10,000 bases of DNA from Halisarca cf. caerulea (lineage: Eukaryota > Porifera > Demospongiae > Chondrillida > Halisarcidae), in NCBI GenBank assembly GCA_963170055.1, contig CAUJGJ010000483.1, positions 2,655,517 to 2,665,516 of the forward strand. Reading direction: 5' to 3'. The notes under the pieces were generated by a model, which did no database searches, was not told the DNA's origin, and was given only the letters and a program-made list of their open reading frames with translations. The position numbers were made by a program, and so were the translations under genes. Positions 1-10,000 of this stretch are shown here, piece by piece; the stretch's first letter is position 1, and the number at the start of each line of letters is the position of its first letter.

Positions 1-322
1 TTGAAATGGAGATTTGTATTATAATATATGTTTGTACTGATACAGCATAGTTGCACCTATGCACCCGAAGACTAGGCAAAATACTGCACAGCACATACAG
101 AACATAAATTGCATAGTACACGTACATGCAAAGAACGCATGTACAGTACTCAGTATTGCTCCACCTACACACGTACATCCAGGACACACAAACTCCAAAA
201 CATTTTAGTTACGACTGAAAAGGAATGAATGCCCAACTTGTATATGTACACATGCTTGCAAGATGTATGTATGTACATGTATGCTTGCACAGATTTCTGT
301 AAACCTTTACACTGATATTTAC
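1..322 (-). other. Start of TRMT1 intron 10
   Basis: Begins at donor GTAAAT (322-317) and runs off the window. I found no coding match to the next expected TRM1 segment on the minus strand. The sequence is rich in TGTACATG-type alternating words (for example 240-295) but holds no gene or clear element. Confidence 0.75.
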
Positions 323-9341
<9,019 letters not shown>

Positions 9342-9426
9342 AATAGCTACTGCAGGGAAAGTTAGCACATCCTATGATGCAATCAGCACAGTGCATTGCG
9401 CAACTGCTAACGTAACATTGTGGTAA
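9342..9426 (-). promoter_or_regulatory. TRMT1: Presumed 5' leader / proximal upstream region of TRMT1
   Basis: Short unique sequence between the start codon and the 9-bp array. It contains an in-frame stop (9374-9372) and a pyrimidine-rich acceptor-like site (TTTCCCTGCAG, AG at 9351-9350) with CTAAC just before it. No TATA box is apparent. Whether this is 5' UTR, promoter or the end of a leader intron cannot be settled from sequence. Confidence 0.4.
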
Positions 9427-10000
9427 CAGGTGAAGAAGCAGGTGTGGCACAGGTAGCAGGTGAAGCACATATAGCAGGTGCAGCAGGTGTAGCAGGTGTA
9501 GCACTGGTGGCAGGTGTAGCACTGGTGGCAGGTGTAACAGGTGTAGCAGGTGTAGCACTGGTATAGCAGGTGTAGCAGGTGTAGCAGGTGTAGCAGGTGT
9601 AGCACTGGTATAGGAGGTGTAGCAGGTGTAGCAGGTGTAGCACTGGTAGCAGGTGTAGCACTGGTGGCAGGTGTAACAGGTGTAGCAGGTGTAGCAGGTG
9701 TAGCAGGTGTAGCACTGGTGGCAGGTGTAGCAGGTGTAGCAGGTGTAGCACTGGTGGCAGGTGTAACAGATGTAGCAGGTGTAACAGGTGTAGCAGGTGT
9801 AGCAGGTGTAGCACTGGTGGCAGGTGTAGCACTGGTGGCAGATGTAGCAGGTGTAGCAGGTGTAACAGGTGTAGCAGGTGTAGCACTGGTATAGTAGGTG
9901 TAGCAGGTGTAGCAGGTGTAGCACTGGTAGCAGATGTAACACTGGTGGCAGGTGTAGCACTGGTGGCAGGTGTAGCAGGTGTAGCAGGTGTAGCACTGGT
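9427..10000. repeat. 9-bp minisatellite upstream of TRMT1, runs off the window
   Basis: The main unit is GCAGGTGTA, interspersed with GCACTGGTG/GCACTGGTA units and occasional 2-base insertions (GGTATA). There are roughly 60 units in the window. It becomes degenerate toward 9427. A period of three codons creates stop-free frames on both strands, but the 2-base slips shift the frame, arguing against a coding role. Confidence 0.95.

Noticed and set aside
1..322. Next TRMT1 exon (family segment LPD-PLYY)
   Set aside because: No matching translation on the minus strand in any frame; the exon must be outside the window.

Overview
The window is a piece of an animal nuclear genome. It carries one recognisable protein-coding gene, on the minus strand: TRMT1, the tRNA (guanine26-N2)-dimethyltransferase (TRM1 family). 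I assembled ten coding exons by eye. Their reading phases join without a gap from an ATG at 9341 down to a donor at 322, giving 1233 coding bases (411 codons). The exons cover the conserved N-terminal [12 protein letters not shown] motif, the SAM-binding methyltransferase core with its DPYGSP motif, a cysteine-pair zinc site and the first part of the C-terminal domain. The last exons lie beyond the left edge of the window. No second gene is supported on either strand.

Layout from gene start to gene end (right to left): a 9-bp tandem array (about 9427-10000) lies upstream of the start. Exons 1-3 (9341 to 8473) encode the N-terminus and a polar linker. Exons 4-6 (7347 to 5832) encode the methyltransferase core, exon 7 (4121-3973) its end, exons 8-9 (2751-2185) the zinc site, and exon 10 (457-323) the start of the C-terminal domain. 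The introns are large and differ in content. Introns 2 and 3 hold short TA-flanked inverted-repeat transposons (MITE-like). Intron 5 is almost wholly (CA)n/(GACA)n simple repeat. Intron 6 holds about 46 copies of a 29/25-bp minisatellite followed by a long alternating purine-pyrimidine tract. Intron 9 holds about 75 copies of a 17-bp minisatellite. Tandem repeats make up roughly a third of the window.

The organism is a metazoan with intron-rich genes, CA/GT microsatellites and many small TA-flanked MITE-like elements. No vertebrate interspersed repeat was recognised. An invertebrate, possibly a sponge or another early-branching animal, fits best, but this is a weak inference from repeat style.

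The long repeat-filled reading frames (Cys/Leu/Val-rich, Cys/Val-rich, Thr/His-rich and similar) are artefacts of stop-free tandem repeats. I found no new multi-gene system. The most interesting signals concern how this repeat-loaded gene could be spliced: inverted transposon copies flanking a frame-neutral exon, a splice donor fused to a (GT)n microsatellite, and a minisatellite that appears to supply branch points.
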